Assembly: GCF_003726035.1 (NCBI RefSeq)
Contig: NZ_QICD01000009.1
Span: 27,132-91,131, forward strand
Reading direction: 5' to 3'
From: Paraeggerthella hongkongensis
GTDB taxonomy: Bacteria > Actinomycetota > Coriobacteriia > Coriobacteriales > Eggerthellaceae
DNA: 64,000 nt
The notes under the pieces were generated by a model. That model did no database searches. It saw only the letters and a list, made by a program, of their open reading frames with translations, and was not told the origin of the DNA. This document shows, one piece after another, positions 57,288 through 64,000 of this stretch (the stretch's first letter is position 1; each line of letters opens with the position of its first letter). The translations under genes and the position numbers were made by a program.

Positions 57288-57397
57288 TGTTTAGTTGAGC
57301 GCTCTCGCCAAATAGGCAAGGTCGCGTCACAATAGGGTTTCTCGCGCCCAATCGCACCAGCGCGCGAGGGATCGCACGGAACACGAGGAGCACGCTC

Positions 57398-58624
57398 TTG
57401 ACCGAAAAGAAGCATATCCCGTTCTCTCCCCCCGACATCACGGATGCGGAGATAGCCGAGGTAACGGACGCCTTGAAAAGCGGCTGGATCACAACGGGAC
57501 CCAAAACCAAGCAACTCGAACAAGATCTGGCATCGTACGTGGGCGCCCCCCGCACGGCCTGCTTGGCATCGGCCACGGCTGCGCTCGAGTGCGCGCTGCG
57601 CGCGCTGGGCATCGGACCGGGCGACGAAGTCATCACCTGCGCCTACACCTACACCGCATCGTGCTCCCCCATCTGCCACGTAGGTGCGACTCCCGTATTG
57701 TGCGACACCGCCCCCGGCTCCTACGAGATGGACTACGACGCCCTGCCCGCCTTGATCACGGATCGCACCAAGGCGATCATCCCCGTGGACATAGCCGGGC
57801 GCATGTGCGATTACGACCGTTTGCTCCAGGCAATCGAAAGCGCAGGCGCATCGTGGACGCCGGCGAACGATCGGCAAGCCGCCATCGGCCGCATTGCCGT
57901 AGTAGCCGATGCGGCTCACGCTCTGGGCGCGCGTTACCACGGCAAAACCTGCGGCTCGGTTGCGGACCTCACCACGTTTTCGTTCCACGCCGTGAAGAAC
58001 TTCACCACGGCGGAAGGCGGCGCGCTCTCCTGGCGCCCAGGCTTGTTCGATGATGACGATTTCTACCGCGGGCTTATGCTCCAATCGCTTCATGGCCAGA
58101 CCAAAGACGCCCTCGCGAAAACCAAAGCGGGCGCTTGGGAGTACGATGTTGCTTTTCCAGGCTGGAAATGCAACATGACCGACATCCAAGCCGCCATGGG
58201 GCTTGCCCAGCTTCGCCGATACCCCGGAATGCTGGAACGTCGTCGCGAACTGATAGGCTTGTACGAACGGGCTTTCGAGGGAATGGATCTGGATATCCTG
58301 CAGCACTACGGGGACGACTTCGCATCGAGCGGACACCTTATGTTGGTGCGTCTGACGGGCAAATCGCAGGAATTCCGCAACGCGCTGATCGAGCGCATGG
58401 CTGAAGAGGGCGTGTCCACCAACGTCCACTACAAGCCGCTGCCGCTGCTGACTGCCTACCGCAATCTGGGATTCGACATCGCCGACTTCCCGAACGCGTT
58501 CGCGCAATTCGAAAACGAGGTAACGCTACCGCTGCATACCTCGCTTTCGGACGACGACGCACGTTATGTTGCGGAAACGTTCCAGCGCGCCTACGAGTCC
58601 CTTGAAGCAAAGGGCGCCGTGTGA
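57398..58624 (+). CDS. DegT/DnrJ/EryC1 family aminotransferase
   Basis: A 408-residue PLP enzyme that makes amino sugars from 4-keto or 3-keto nucleotide sugars. Features: IPFSPPDITDAEIAEVTDAL, SGWITTGPKTKQLEQDLASY, ASATAALECALRALGIGPGD, VADAAHALGARYHGKTCGSV, and the PLP-Lys in FSFHAVKNFTTAEGGALSW. It starts with TTG 57398, GAGGAG eight bases upstream. The last base of its stop overlaps the first base of the following sugar transferase, so the two are made together, fitting synthesis and first transfer of a diamino or amino sugar. Confidence 0.93.
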   Translation: MTEKKHIPFSPPDITDAEIAEVTDALKSGWITTGPKTKQLEQDLASYVGAPRTACLASATAALECALRALGIGPGDEVITCAYTYTASCSPICHVGATPVLCDTAPGSYEMDYDALPALITDRTKAIIPVDIAGRMCDYDRLLQAIESAGASWTPANDRQAAIGRIAVVADAAHALGARYHGKTCGSVADLTTFSFHAVKNFTTAEGGALSWRPGLFDDDDFYRGLMLQSLHGQTKDALAKTKAGAWEYDVAFPGWKCNMTDIQAAMGLAQLRRYPGMLERRRELIGLYERAFEGMDLDILQHYGDDFASSGHLMLVRLTGKSQEFRNALIERMAEEGVSTNVHYKPLPLLTAYRNLGFDIADFPNAFAQFENEVTLPLHTSLSDDDARYVAETFQRAYESLEAKGAV

Positions 58625-59229
58625 TGTACGCACGATTCGGAAAACGAGCCTGCGACCTGGTCGTAGGCATAATCGCCCTGCCCTTCGTCCTATTGATCAT
58701 CGCCATCTTGGCGCCGTTCATTCATTTCGAAGACAAAGGGCCCGTGTTCTACAACGCCCCGCGTGTGGGAGTTGGCGGCCGGGACTTCAAAATGTACAAG
58801 CTGCGTTCGATGAAGGTGAATGCGCCCGATCTGGTCATGGAGGACGGATCCACGTACAACGGAGCCGACGACCCGCGCATGACCCGCGTAGGCGCATTCA
58901 TGAGGAAGACGTCGCTTGACGAAATGCCGCAGTTCCTCAATGTGCTGAAGGGCGACATGAGCGTAGTGGGACCCCGTCCCGACCTGCGCCGCGAGACCGA
59001 GCTTTACGTTGGCGACGAGCATTTGAAGCTTACGGTCAAACCGGGCGTGACCGGTTACGCAGCCGTGTACGGCCGCAATTCGCTGCCGTGGCACGACCGC
59101 CTGGCGCTTGACGTCAAGTACGTGCGCACCATGAGTTTTCCGTTGGACGTGAAGATCTTCTTCAAAACGTTTTCTGCAGTATTCAAGCAGGAAGGCGTAT
59201 TCGTGGAAGACGAGCGCGAGCAGTCATAA
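58624..59229 (+). CDS. Initiating sugar-phosphate transferase
   Basis: A 201-residue bacterial sugar transferase (PF02397) that puts the first sugar-phosphate on undecaprenyl phosphate. One N-terminal membrane helix (DLVVGIIALPFVLLIIAILA), then ARVGVGG-like APRVGVGGRDFKMYKLRSMK, RVGAFMRKTSLDEMPQFLNV, LKGDMSVVGPRPDLRRE and KPGVTGYAAVYGRNSLPWHD. The catalytic Asp-Glu of the family is in the TSLDEMPQ segment. Short length matches PglC-like monotopic enzymes. Paired with the DegT aminotransferase it resembles a pglC-pglE type start of glycan synthesis. Confidence 0.92.
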   Translation: MYARFGKRACDLVVGIIALPFVLLIIAILAPFIHFEDKGPVFYNAPRVGVGGRDFKMYKLRSMKVNAPDLVMEDGSTYNGADDPRMTRVGAFMRKTSLDEMPQFLNVLKGDMSVVGPRPDLRRETELYVGDEHLKLTVKPGVTGYAAVYGRNSLPWHDRLALDVKYVRTMSFPLDVKIFFKTFSAVFKQEGVFVEDEREQS

Positions 59230-59357
59230 CTACCCGCTGGTCGCATTCCAGCAACGTTCGCATGACAAATAACGGATAAGATCCCCCTGATCAGCTGCTT
59301 AAAGGTATACTTCCTTCCTTGCAAAGCCGAACGCGACGCGATGGAAGGACAACAAGC

Positions 59358-59711
59358 ATGGCACTTGACAACACTGAACTTGCCAAAAGCGGCATCGACT
59401 ATGTCGAGGCTATGGAGCGCTTCGGCAACAACGAGGACCTGTATCTTCGCCTTGCTGTGAAGTTTCTTGACGACCCTCATTTCTCAGAGCTTCAAAAAGC
59501 CATGGATCGCGAAGACATCGAAGGGTCCCAGCGAGAGGCGCATTCCCTCAAAGGGGTGGCCGGCAACCTCTCGTTCAAGGACCTGTACCGAGCAGCCTGC
59601 AAGATGAACGAAGTCCTGAACGCAAGCGATATGGACGCCGCCTGGGAGCTGATGCCCGACACCCAAGACGCCTACGACCGTGTGTGCGATGCGTTGAGGA
59701 AGATTTCCTAA
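59358..59711 (+). CDS. Stand-alone Hpt phosphotransfer protein
   Basis: A 117-residue four-helix histidine-phosphotransfer domain. The phosphorylated His is His62 in REAHSLKGVAGNLSFKDLYR. There is no kinase or receiver domain in the chain and no two-component gene nearby, so its partners must be encoded elsewhere. A TATACT (59307-59312) precedes it; GAAGGACA gives the ATG 59358 start. Lone Hpt proteins with this length are common in Eggerthellaceae, as far as I recall, but their roles are not known. Confidence 0.9.
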   Translation: MALDNTELAKSGIDYVEAMERFGNNEDLYLRLAVKFLDDPHFSELQKAMDREDIEGSQREAHSLKGVAGNLSFKDLYRAACKMNEVLNASDMDAAWELMPDTQDAYDRVCDALRKIS

Positions 59712-59741
59712 GCCCAAGCAACCGCTTCGATAAAACAAGAG

Positions 59742-59781
59742 GGCGACTCTTCTTCTGACCTACGACCGAAGAAGAGTCGCC
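59742..59781. terminator. Bidirectional hairpin between hpt and the permease gene
   Basis: A 14-bp perfect stem (59742-59755 with 59768-59781) with 12-nt loop between convergent genes. On the minus strand it is followed by a T-rich CTCTTGTTTT, so it suits the permease gene best; it can also close the hpt message. Confidence 0.75.
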
Positions 59782-59802
59782 AAACCGCTCCGCCTGAATC
59801 TT

Positions 59803-60774
59803 TTACCGCATGTCAGCCGTTTCCTTACGTCCAAACAATTCGTTCCAGTCGCTTGCAGCCAACACCGTGCCCACTAAAATAACAATGCAGCATACAATGG
59901 ATATCGGGGTGGGAACCGTACCCTGCAGTACAAGCGCAAACAGGACAGCCCAGGCTGAATAGCTGATGTTAAGGGCCATGGACTTCGCCGCGCCAATAGG
60001 CGAAGAGATGCTCTTGTAGTAGAACAGGTACGAAATCGTACCTGCAAGAGCAGCCAGCGCCACAACGCCGGTCGCGAAGCTAGGAGCCGCCATCGCTGTA
60101 AAGCCCCAGGCACCGAACAGGGGCAGCACGACAATAGCGTATGCAAGAGCCGATGTCGTTTCACGAATCTGCAAAGCCGTCTCGTTATCAACCACATCAT
60201 CGCGCATTCCCCAAGCACAGATGACCGCTTCGGAGCCCCACCCCAAAACACATAGCAGCGCGCCGAACAACCCCAACAGCGGATTTCCCAACTCGGAACC
60301 GCCGGATGACACGTATCCCATCACGATAATGCCAGCAAGAGCCGCCAGCAACGCGACAAACTGCTTGGGGGCCATTCGCTCTTTCAGAAACACGAAAGCA
60401 AGAAAAGCGCCAACGGCAGGATAGAACGACGAAATAATAGCTGTATAGCCCGCACCAATGTTGTTAATAGCAATAACGTAGCCGGTCATGCCCACCGGAC
60501 CGCCCAACAACGCTCCAAGGATAACCGCTTTGCCACTACGCGTCTTAAGAGCAGCAACCGTATCCCCCAAGCGACCCTTAGCCCCCATGTATACAAACAT
60601 CCAAATTGCGCAAAATATATCATGAAGCGCAGCACTTGCTATAGCTGCAAACGCAAGCGCCTCGGCGGTGCCGACATAGGGCGTCATGGACAAGCCTATG
60701 CCCAGAATCACCGTATCAAGGCCCCAAAGCAAACCGCTCGTCAAGCCAAACTTCATACTTTTGAAACCCTTCAC
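59803..60774 (-). CDS. licB: LicB-like DMT-superfamily permease
   Basis: A 323-residue membrane protein with ten predicted helices in the DMT/EamA pattern (GLLWGLDTVILGIGLSM, GYTAIISSFYPAVGAFLAFV, FLKERMAPKQFVALLAALAG). LicB proteins import choline for phosphocholine decoration. Here the gene overlaps the LicCA-like gene by 4 nt (GTGA), which is the main support for the choline role. Start GTG 60774 has AAGGGGG; ATG 60756 would lose the coupling. Without the context it would simply be a drug/metabolite transporter of unknown substrate. Confidence 0.8.
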   Translation of the reverse strand: MKGFKSMKFGLTSGLLWGLDTVILGIGLSMTPYVGTAEALAFAAIASAALHDIFCAIWMFVYMGAKGRLGDTVAALKTRSGKAVILGALLGGPVGMTGYVIAINNIGAGYTAIISSFYPAVGAFLAFVFLKERMAPKQFVALLAALAGIIVMGYVSSGGSELGNPLLGLFGALLCVLGWGSEAVICAWGMRDDVVDNETALQIRETTSALAYAIVVLPLFGAWGFTAMAAPSFATGVVALAALAGTISYLFYYKSISSPIGAAKSMALNISYSAWAVLFALVLQGTVPTPISIVCCIVILVGTVLAASDWNELFGRKETADMR

Positions 60775-62561
60775 AACGTTCCCCCTTGATCGCTCCCCTG
60801 ACGGTACCAATCCAGCACCTTATCCAGATAGTCCTTCGCATAGCGGTAGTAAATATAGAGCCATTCGCCCACCATGTCGCCCTCGGCTTCTTTGAGCAAG
60901 GACCACACGTACCAACACCATCCGGCAAGGGCGACAAAGGCGAAGTTGTGCCTTTGCTCCTCCATCGAGGGTTCGTGCCCAAAGTAATAGGAAAGCGCAC
61001 GAACGGCTTCGGCTTCGTCAAGCTGGCAGCACACCACGAACGTGCCAAAGTCGCTGGCGTAATCGGACATGCCCGAATATTCCCAATCGATGAGCGACAT
61101 CTCATCCTGCTCGTCAATCAAGAAATTCAGCATGAAGAAGTCGTTGTGGGTCAGACACACGCGCGTGTCGTCCGCGTCAACAAGGCGCTTGAGTTCTTCT
61201 GCCTTTGCAGCCATTTCGGCATAACCAGGTACTTCAATTCGACCCGTCTTCCGCTCAAGCAGACGCTCGTAGCGCTTCCCTTCTTCAAAGAAGTCGAACG
61301 ACCGATCAACGCTCGCGCCTGACCCATGAAGGCGCCGCGCCATTTCCATGGCTCGTTTAACTTGCGCAGGATCACGGGGATCAAGCTGACGGCAATTCGG
61401 AATAAAGCGAGACAGCTTCCATCCTCTCTCAGGGTCTTCGACGATGAACGTACTGTCGAGGCCCAAATCGCGCGCCACCCCCTGAGCCACCATTTCAGCC
61501 TGGCGATCGATGATCCCTTCGGTTCCAATACCCGGATGGCGGTACACGTACTCGGCGTCCCCAACGCGAATATGGCACGAAAGGTTCGTAAGGCCCTGCT
61601 TCAGCGGGTATACATCGCGAATGTCGTCTTTGCTGCATCCGAGCGCAGACACTATATTGTCGAACGCCTCGGAGTCGACGTTCCTAAGAAAATAGGGATC
61701 GAATTCGCGCAGCTCGTCAAGCGTGTCAAATTCGAACACAGTGCCCGCTGGATACTCGCGCGCAACCATGTCCAACTCTGCGATATGATCGACGTAGAGC
61801 TCTTCCCATAACTTGTCCACCGTAGCGGGAGCCTCGTACTCGTCTGCAAGAATGCGGGCGAACGTACCGGAAAACGCTTTGTCAAAGTACACATGGCCGA
61901 GCATAATAAGCGCATCGCGACCGCCTATTTCAACCGACACAATGCGGTTGCCCGACCCTAGACGCATGCACCATTCTTTTGTAGGACCTGCTTGATATTG
62001 GGCTGCGTAATACGCCTTCCATACATACGGTTCGAAGGGATTCTCCGCAAAGTAATTATCTGACGAGCAGATGAACGTATTGCGCAAGCGCTCGCGAACA
62101 ACCATGAGGGACGAGTGATTGTTTCGAGAGGCGTATTCATCGTTCACCGCAATGGACACGCCAAACTTCTCCTCGAGATAGAAGAAGTACTCTTTTTTAT
62201 ACCCCACCACTACCGTTATGTCGTTGATACCCGACTCCTGCAGCTGGCGAATTTGACGTTCAATCAGTATCTCGCCGCGAACATGCAGCAGTCCTTTGGG
62301 CTTTTCGTAGGAAATAGGCGCAAACCGCGATGAAAGCCCCGCCGCCAAGATAATAGCGTTGTCGACCTTGTAAGGCAGCAATGTTTCTCGACCTGCATCG
62401 GTAAGAGCACCGGCTGCGATCAAGCCCCCGTCTGAAAGCGTTTTGTACGCCGTATTGACCGACCCCAACGACAACCCCGCATGAGCAGAAATTGCACGTT
62501 GGCTCATGCCAGGCTCCCTCTCAAGCGCAGCAAGCACCGAAAACTCATTCTTTGTGATCAA
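60771..62561 (-). CDS. HTH-LicC-LicA fusion: choline activation protein
   Basis: A 596-residue three-part protein. Residues 1-65: winged helix-turn-helix (FSVLAALEREPGMSQRAISA, AHAGLSLGSVNTAYKTLSDG). Residues about 67-300: LicC-type nucleotidyltransferase (NAIILAAGLSSRFAPISYEK, PKGLLHVRGEILIERQIRQL), expected to make CDP-choline. Residues about 305-590: LicA-type choline kinase (GLTNLSCHIRVGDAEYVYRH, THNDFFMLNFLID, LIDWEYSGMSDYASDFGTF). Kinase, cytidylyltransferase and a regulator domain in one chain could feel pathway state. It starts with TTG 62561, with GAGAGGAT upstream, and leads the licB-like permease. Confidence 0.9.
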   Translation of the reverse strand: MITKNEFSVLAALEREPGMSQRAISAHAGLSLGSVNTAYKTLSDGGLIAAGALTDAGRETLLPYKVDNAIILAAGLSSRFAPISYEKPKGLLHVRGEILIERQIRQLQESGINDITVVVGYKKEYFFYLEEKFGVSIAVNDEYASRNNHSSLMVVRERLRNTFICSSDNYFAENPFEPYVWKAYYAAQYQAGPTKEWCMRLGSGNRIVSVEIGGRDALIMLGHVYFDKAFSGTFARILADEYEAPATVDKLWEELYVDHIAELDMVAREYPAGTVFEFDTLDELREFDPYFLRNVDSEAFDNIVSALGCSKDDIRDVYPLKQGLTNLSCHIRVGDAEYVYRHPGIGTEGIIDRQAEMVAQGVARDLGLDSTFIVEDPERGWKLSRFIPNCRQLDPRDPAQVKRAMEMARRLHGSGASVDRSFDFFEEGKRYERLLERKTGRIEVPGYAEMAAKAEELKRLVDADDTRVCLTHNDFFMLNFLIDEQDEMSLIDWEYSGMSDYASDFGTFVVCCQLDEAEAVRALSYYFGHEPSMEEQRHNFAFVALAGWCWYVWSLLKEAEGDMVGEWLYIYYRYAKDYLDKVLDWYRQGSDQGGTL

Positions 62562-62613
62562 TCGTGCATCCTCTCATGCATATCCGGGAATCAATCCATT
62601 CAACGTTCATTTT

Positions 62614-62649
62614 TCAAGATAGTATAAATGATTTGAACGGAATGTTCAG
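62614..62649 (-). promoter_or_regulatory. Promoter and candidate operator of the lic genes
   Basis: On the minus strand CTGAAC (62644-62649) and TATACT (62621-62626) have 17 bp between. The inverted repeat TGAAC-N5-GTTCA (62634-62648) covers the -35 and spacer; another TTTGAAC is at 62671-62677. This is a likely site for the HTH at the start of the downstream protein. Confidence 0.5.
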
Positions 62650-62682
62650 ATAATGGGCATTTGTACGAAATTTGAACACAAC

Positions 62683-62721
62683 TAGACGCGAAGCCTCCCG
62701 AAAAGGAAGGCTTCGCGTCTA
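62683..62721 (-). terminator. Terminator of the choline-binding protein gene
   Basis: A perfect 14-bp stem (62683-62696 with 62708-62721) with an 11-nt loop, 28 bp after the stop on the minus strand. The following bases (GTTGTGTT) are only moderately T-rich. Confidence 0.75.
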
Positions 62722-62748
62722 AACAATGATTGCCTGGATTAGCTAAGA

Positions 62749-64000
62749 TCAGTAAGAGAGCAGTCTGCCCAAGGAATCCATGATCTTCGCTCCGTACGTC
62801 TTGTCTGCAGCCCACGTGCCCGACAGCTTGTTGACCGTCGGTGCTGATCCGCGCTTGTCGGTCAAGTACTTGAACCGAGGATCGACACAGGGTTGATTAA
62901 GCGGGTCGGTCGAAGCATACCCTTTCAGATGCTGAACCTGAGCCAAAAGCCCGGTCTTCACATCAGGGAACGAGTCTCCGGGAACACCATTACCCGTTGC
63001 GCCGATCCCTCCAAAATTGCACTGGATCTTTCCATCTTTATCTACATCGCCTCCGAACTGCAGCCAACCCGTCTCTAGCATAGCCTGGGCAAACAGCACC
63101 TCCGCACGAACGTTCTCAGCTTTCGCCTGATCAAGAAGAACCTGGCAGAAATCGGAAATGGTAGGAGCTCCTCTTGTGGCGTACTTGTACGAAGGATACG
63201 CAACGCCCTGCGCGCTGTAGTATGCAACCATCTGCTGCACCGTAGTGGACGAAGGGCCCATGACAGAATCCGAAGGAAGCAGCGCTCCCGATGCGTCAAA
63301 GCGATATGCCTTGCCATCGATGGTCACGGCTCCGGTGACCATCACGCCGGATTCGTTCAGATAATAGCGCTTGCCCCCCAGATCGAGCCAGCCGGTCTGC
63401 ATGGCGCCGGAGCCGGACAGGTAGTACCAGGCCCCGCCGTCCTTGAGCCAGCCGCCGGGCCTCATCGCGCCGGAGCTCTCGAAGAAGTACCGCTTGCCGT
63501 CCGAGGCCTTCGCCCAGCCCGTGGCCATCCTGCCGGACTCGGGGTCGAGCCAGTACCACGTCCCGCCCTGCTTGAGCCAGCCGGTCTGCATGGCGCCGGA
63601 GGCTGACAGGTAGTACCAGGCCCCGCCCGAGCTCATCCAGCCGCCGGACCTCATCGCGCCCGATCCTTCCAGGTAGTACCACGTCCCGTCGGGAGTCTTC
63701 GTCCAGCCCGTGGCCATCCTGCCGGACTCGGGGTCGAGCCAGTACCACGTCCCGCCCTGCTTGAGCCAGCCGGTCTGCATGGCGCCGGAGGCTGACAGGT
63801 AGTACCAGGCCTCGCCGTCCTTGAGCCAGCCGCCGGGCCTCATCGCGCCCGAGCCGTCGAAGAAGTACCACGTCCCGTCGGGAGTCTTCGTCCAGCCCGT
63901 GGCCATCCTGCCGGACTCGGGGTCGAGCCAGTACCACGTCCCGCCCTGCTTGAGCCAGCCGGTCTGCATGGCGCCGGAGGCTGACAGGTAGTACCAGGCC
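62749..64000 (-). CDS. Choline-binding-repeat glucosaminidase, 5-prime truncated by window
   Basis: At least 416 residues, open at the right edge. The visible N-terminal part is about eleven 20-21-residue cell-wall-binding repeats of the type GTWYWLDPESGRMATGWTK, AWYYLSASGAMQTGWLK. After residue 245 or so comes a glucosaminidase domain: TISDFCQVLLDQAKAENVRA, EVLFAQAMLETGWLQFGGDV (catalytic Glu in AMLETGW), NFGGIGATGNGV, GLLAQVQHLKGYAS. It should cleave peptidoglycan glycan strands, and the repeats should bind choline on the surface. It is adjacent to licA/B/C-like genes, which gives the choline reading more weight. Confidence 0.92.
   Translation of the reverse strand, partial: AWYYLSASGAMQTGWLKQGGTWYWLDPESGRMATGWTKTPDGTWYFFDGSGAMRPGGWLKDGEAWYYLSASGAMQTGWLKQGGTWYWLDPESGRMATGWTKTPDGTWYYLEGSGAMRSGGWMSSGGAWYYLSASGAMQTGWLKQGGTWYWLDPESGRMATGWAKASDGKRYFFESSGAMRPGGWLKDGGAWYYLSGSGAMQTGWLDLGGKRYYLNESGVMVTGAVTIDGKAYRFDASGALLPSDSVMGPSSTTVQQMVAYYSAQGVAYPSYKYATRGAPTISDFCQVLLDQAKAENVRAEVLFAQAMLETGWLQFGGDVDKDGKIQCNFGGIGATGNGVPGDSFPDVKTGLLAQVQHLKGYASTDPLNQPCVDPRFKYLTDKRGSAPTVNKLSGTWAADKTYGAKIMDSLGRLLSY
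63420..64000. repeat. 189-bp tandem repeat within the choline-binding gene
   Basis: The choline-binding region is built of near-identical 189-bp units (63 residues, three repeats each): the same bases recur at 63535, 63724 and 63913. Base differences are few, so the repeat number can expand or shrink by recombination. The array continues past the window. Confidence 0.88.

Noticed and set aside
63420..64000. CRISPR-like array
   Set aside because: Units are 189 bp, in frame, and code for choline-binding repeats with no spacers.

Overview
The window is 64 kb of high-GC bacterial chromosome. Gene content and family types point to a gut actinobacterium of the class Coriobacteriia, most likely Eggerthellaceae (Eggerthella/Gordonibacter-like). 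This is an inference from GC-rich codon use, a GlnR-type orphan regulator, a fused AccDA, FabK as the only enoyl reductase seen, split transketolase and classic coriobacterial gene order; no rRNA or tRNA is present to confirm it. Coding density is high, intergenic DNA is short, and many neighbours overlap by 1-8 nt with ATGA, GTGA or TAATG junctions.

Layout. 1-5 kb: a minus-strand run with an acidic hypothetical protein, smpB, an M42 aminopeptidase, a small hypothetical, a GIY-YIG protein, a YhcH-like protein and an unusual DUF523-GNAT fusion. 5-12 kb: adenine deaminase, a pRiA4b ORF-3 family protein, a NUDIX hydrolase that looks leaderless, and a SWIM-SNF2 helicase, closed by an almost perfect 34-bp-stem palindrome. 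12-20 kb: a fatty-acid synthesis operon read leftward (fabT-like MarR, acpP, fabK, fabD, fabG, fabF, fabZ, accDA). Matching TTTGATNATCAAA operators lie in front of the MarR gene and in front of acpP. 20-32 kb: secA-prfB-tktN-tktC-ftsE-ftsX-ctpA-rnr and a membrane protein, also leftward. 32-38 kb: a large STAND/BTAD regulator, a P1-family peptidase, a ClC protein without the gating glutamate, and a toxin-first toxin-antitoxin pair. 38-45 kb: rplU-rpmA, then obgE-proB-proA-nadD-yqeK-rsfS. 45-50 kb: polA and a glnA-glnR nitrogen unit with a GlnR-type box upstream of glnA. 51-59 kb: a universal stress protein and a surface-glycan cluster (two GT2, a large multi-spanning membrane protein, a GT4, a DegT aminotransferase, a sugar-phosphate transferase), then a lone Hpt protein. 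60-64 kb: a phosphocholine-type locus, with a LicB-like permease, a single protein that joins an HTH, LicC and LicA, and a choline-binding-repeat glucosaminidase that runs off the right edge.

How it fits together. The fab operon makes malonyl-CoA and elongates acyl-ACP under local MarR control. The secA to rnr block covers protein export, translation termination, divisome control and RNA decay. The right-hand 13 kb looks devoted to the cell envelope: the glycan cluster could build the polymer, the Lic proteins could supply and activate choline, and the choline-binding hydrolase could dock on the decorated polymer. The phosphocholine link is the most interesting system-level idea in the window; a LicD-type transferase is not seen here.
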